The notes under the pieces are model-generated. The model did not search any database. It saw only the letters and a list, made by a program, of their open reading frames with translations, and was not told the origin of the DNA. A stretch of DNA of 7,288 nucleotides from Aquincola sp. (GTDB lineage Bacteria > Pseudomonadota > Gammaproteobacteria > Burkholderiales > Burkholderiaceae_C). The stretch lies in contig JAOUIM010000175.1 in NCBI GenBank assembly GCA_029884035.1, forward strand, positions 1 to 7,288. The letters run 5' to 3'. Position 1 is the stretch's first letter; each line of letters begins with the position of its first letter. The position numbers and the translations under genes are program-made. This document shows, piece by piece, positions 5,358-7,288 of the stretch.

Positions 5358-7288
5358 GTGCCGCAAACGCAACTTCCCATCCCCACCCACGCGCAACGCC
5401 TGCCGCCGCACGTCGGCGAGGCCCAACTCGCGCGCATCCGCCACGCGGTGCATCACCTGCCGCAAGTGGTCAAGCCGGCCGATTACCTCGCCGACACGCA
5501 TGCCGATTTCGAGACCCACCTCGACACGCTCGGCCTCGTGCTGCTGCAAAAGCCCGTGCCCGGGCAGCGCCCGAGCCGCTGGATCGACCCGGCGCTGATC
5601 GACGCCGCGCTGGCCCACCTCGACGCGGTGGGCAGCGGCCCGAAGGCACGCCCGCTGATGCTGGAGCGCACGGCCGCACTCGAGCAGATGGGGGTGTCGC
5701 GCCGCGCCGGCGTCTGGACGCGCCTCGTCCGCCAAACGCTCAAGCTGTCGGAGCCGGGCTGGGCCGTACCGGTACTGTTCCGCGTGCCGGTGCCGGCCGA
5801 TGCGGTGTGGGCCTACTTCCGCGACGGCGACGCGCCGGCGCTGCAGGCCGCGCTGGGGCCCGCGCCGCAACACCCCGAGGCGGCTTCGATCCGCGCACAC
5901 CTGGAATCGCTCGTCGAGCGCAGCCGGGCGCTGTCGACACAGCACCTGCCGTCCCTGCTGCCGCGCCTGCAAGCCGAGTGCAGCACGCCGCTGCCCTGGC
6001 CCGAACTCAAGGCCGCGTGCTCGCGCGCACAGGACCGCTGGGAACACCAGACCAGCGAGCTCGATGCGCTGGCCGGCCTGAACACCGACCTCGCCTTCCA
6101 GGGCTACCCCGACACCTTCGCCAAGGCGCGGCAGCTGCAGCGCAAGGTCACGCTCTACGTCGGCCCGCCCAACAGCGGCAAGACCCACGCTGCCTTCGAG
6201 CGCCTGGCGCAGGCTGCGAGCGGCGCCTACCTGGCCCCCCTGCGCCTGCTCGCGCTCGAAGGGCGTGACCGGCTGGCCGCGCGCGGCGTGCCCTGCTCGC
6301 TGCTCACCGGTGAAGAGAACGTGCCGGCGCCCGGCGCGCGCGTGGTCAGCAGCACGATCGAGATGGTCGGCACCAACACCGTCATCGACGTGGCGGTGAT
6401 CGACGAAGCGCAGATGATCTTCGACGCCTCGCGCGGCTGGGCCTGGACGCAGGCCATCGTCGCCGTGCCGGCGAGCGAGGTCATCGTCATCTGCTCGGCC
6501 TACGCGGTGCCGGCGATCGAGAACCTGCTCAAGCTCTGCGGCGAGCGCTGCACCGTGCGCGCCTTCGAGCGCAAGCAGCATGTGCAGCTGCTCGCGCAGC
6601 CGGTGCCCGTGCACTCGCTGATGCTCGGCGACGCGGTGGTGGCCTTCAGCCGCCGCGACGTGCTGATGCTGCGCGACCAGATCGCCGCCGCCGGCCACCC
6701 GGTCTCCGTGATCTACGGCGCCCTGCCGCCGGAGGTGCGCAAGCGCGAGGCCGAGCGCTTTGCCGAAGGCGCCTCGCACATCCTGGTGGCCACCGACGCC
6801 ATCGGCATGGGACTGAACCTGCCGATCCGGCGCGTGTTGTTTTCCACGATGACCAAGTTCGACGGCATCGATGACCGCCCGCTCGGCGAGAGCGAGGTGC
6901 ACCAGATCGCCGGACGCGCCGGGCGCTTCGGCATCCACGAGGAAGGTTTCGTCGGCGTGCTGAAGGAGGCCGAGCCCGGCGCGCTGAAACTGCTCACCGA
7001 GCTGCTGCCGAAGACGCCGCGCGCGCCGCGCGACTTCAAGGCGCCGGTGGCGCCGAACAACTGGCACGTGCAGACCATCGCCTCGCGCCTGCAGATGACG
7101 CGGCTGCGCGACGTGCTCGGCGTTTTCGTCGAGCAGTTGAAGCTCGACGACGCGCACTTCGCGGTGGCCGAGCTGGAGCAGATGCTGACGCTGGCCGAGC
7201 AGCTCGACGATTGCGCCGCGCGCCTGTTGCTCAAGGAGCGCTTCGTCTACGCGCAGGCGCCCGTGGACACGCGCACCGAGAACCAGCT
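5358..7288 (+). CDS. SUV3-like superfamily 2 RNA helicase (partial, 643 residues visible)
   Basis: The frame is open to the right edge, so the C-terminus is missing. An N-terminal region of about 265 residues, which I cannot assign, precedes the helicase core. Core motifs are Walker A GPPNSGKT at 269-276, DEAQ at 349-352, SAY in place of the usual SAT near 380, ATDAIGMGLNLP at 478-489 and HQIAGRAGRFG at 515-525. The order, the GPxNSGKT form and the GMGLNL-QIAGRAGRFG pair are typical of the SUV3 family. Mitochondrial SUV3 unwinds RNA for degradation with a 3'-5' exonuclease; the bacterial members are poorly characterised. After residue 555 begins a helical part resembling the SUV3 C-terminal region (NNWHVQTIASRLQM). 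The GTG at 5358 is the only likely start not overlapping dbpA, since the first in-frame ATG is residue 101 (5658). No clear ribosome binding site is present. The long open frame on the opposite strand is a GC-rich shadow. Confidence 0.88.
   Translation, partial: MPQTQLPIPTHAQRLPPHVGEAQLARIRHAVHHLPQVVKPADYLADTHADFETHLDTLGLVLLQKPVPGQRPSRWIDPALIDAALAHLDAVGSGPKARPLMLERTAALEQMGVSRRAGVWTRLVRQTLKLSEPGWAVPVLFRVPVPADAVWAYFRDGDAPALQAALGPAPQHPEAASIRAHLESLVERSRALSTQHLPSLLPRLQAECSTPLPWPELKAACSRAQDRWEHQTSELDALAGLNTDLAFQGYPDTFAKARQLQRKVTLYVGPPNSGKTHAAFERLAQAASGAYLAPLRLLALEGRDRLAARGVPCSLLTGEENVPAPGARVVSSTIEMVGTNTVIDVAVIDEAQMIFDASRGWAWTQAIVAVPASEVIVICSAYAVPAIENLLKLCGERCTVRAFERKQHVQLLAQPVPVHSLMLGDAVVAFSRRDVLMLRDQIAAAGHPVSVIYGALPPEVRKREAERFAEGASHILVATDAIGMGLNLPIRRVLFSTMTKFDGIDDRPLGESEVHQIAGRAGRFGIHEEGFVGVLKEAEPGALKLLTELLPKTPRAPRDFKAPVAPNNWHVQTIASRLQMTRLRDVLGVFVEQLKLDDAHFAVAELEQMLTLAEQLDDCAARLLLKERFVYAQAPVDTRTENQ

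Overview
This is a high-GC chromosomal segment. By codon usage and gene content (a DUF5666 lipoprotein next to a DUF6502 protein, DbpA, a SUV3-type helicase) it looks like a betaproteobacterium of the order Burkholderiales. That placement is an inference from gene families; there is no rRNA or other taxonomic marker in the window. I see no phage genes, transposase, CRISPR array, tRNA or rRNA.

Layout. (1) Bases 1-738, minus strand: the first 246 residues of a COG2509-type FAD-dependent oxidoreductase, cut by the left edge. Just upstream (804-971, minus) is a 55-residue basic small ORF with a good ribosome binding site, and a short hairpin lies between the two. (2) Bases 972-1345 hold no convincing gene. 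They contain two GC-rich hairpins that end the lipoprotein operon and, on the plus strand, a short stretch resembling the start of a LysR regulator. (3) Bases 1346-3642, minus strand: a two-gene operon. A DUF6502 protein with a helix-turn-helix-like segment is followed, with a 4-base ATGA overlap, by a lipoprotein built of repeated DUF5666-like units. The operon promoter carries a palindrome over its -10 region, and the transcript may be leaderless. (4) Bases 3928-5340, minus strand: complete dbpA, a DEAD-box RNA helicase acting in 50S ribosome assembly, with a candidate terminator hairpin just beyond its stop. (5) Bases 5358-7288, plus strand: a SUV3-like RNA helicase, cut by the right edge. 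It diverges from dbpA with only 17 bases between the start codons.

How the genes fit together. The two divergent helicases both act on RNA and seem to share one tiny promoter region with overlapping -10 hexamers. The DUF6502-DUF5666 pair looks like a putative DNA-binding protein made together with an envelope lipoprotein of unknown function; it is the least understood and most interesting unit here. The FAD oxidoreductase and the small basic protein are probably housekeeping or poorly characterised genes unrelated to the rest.
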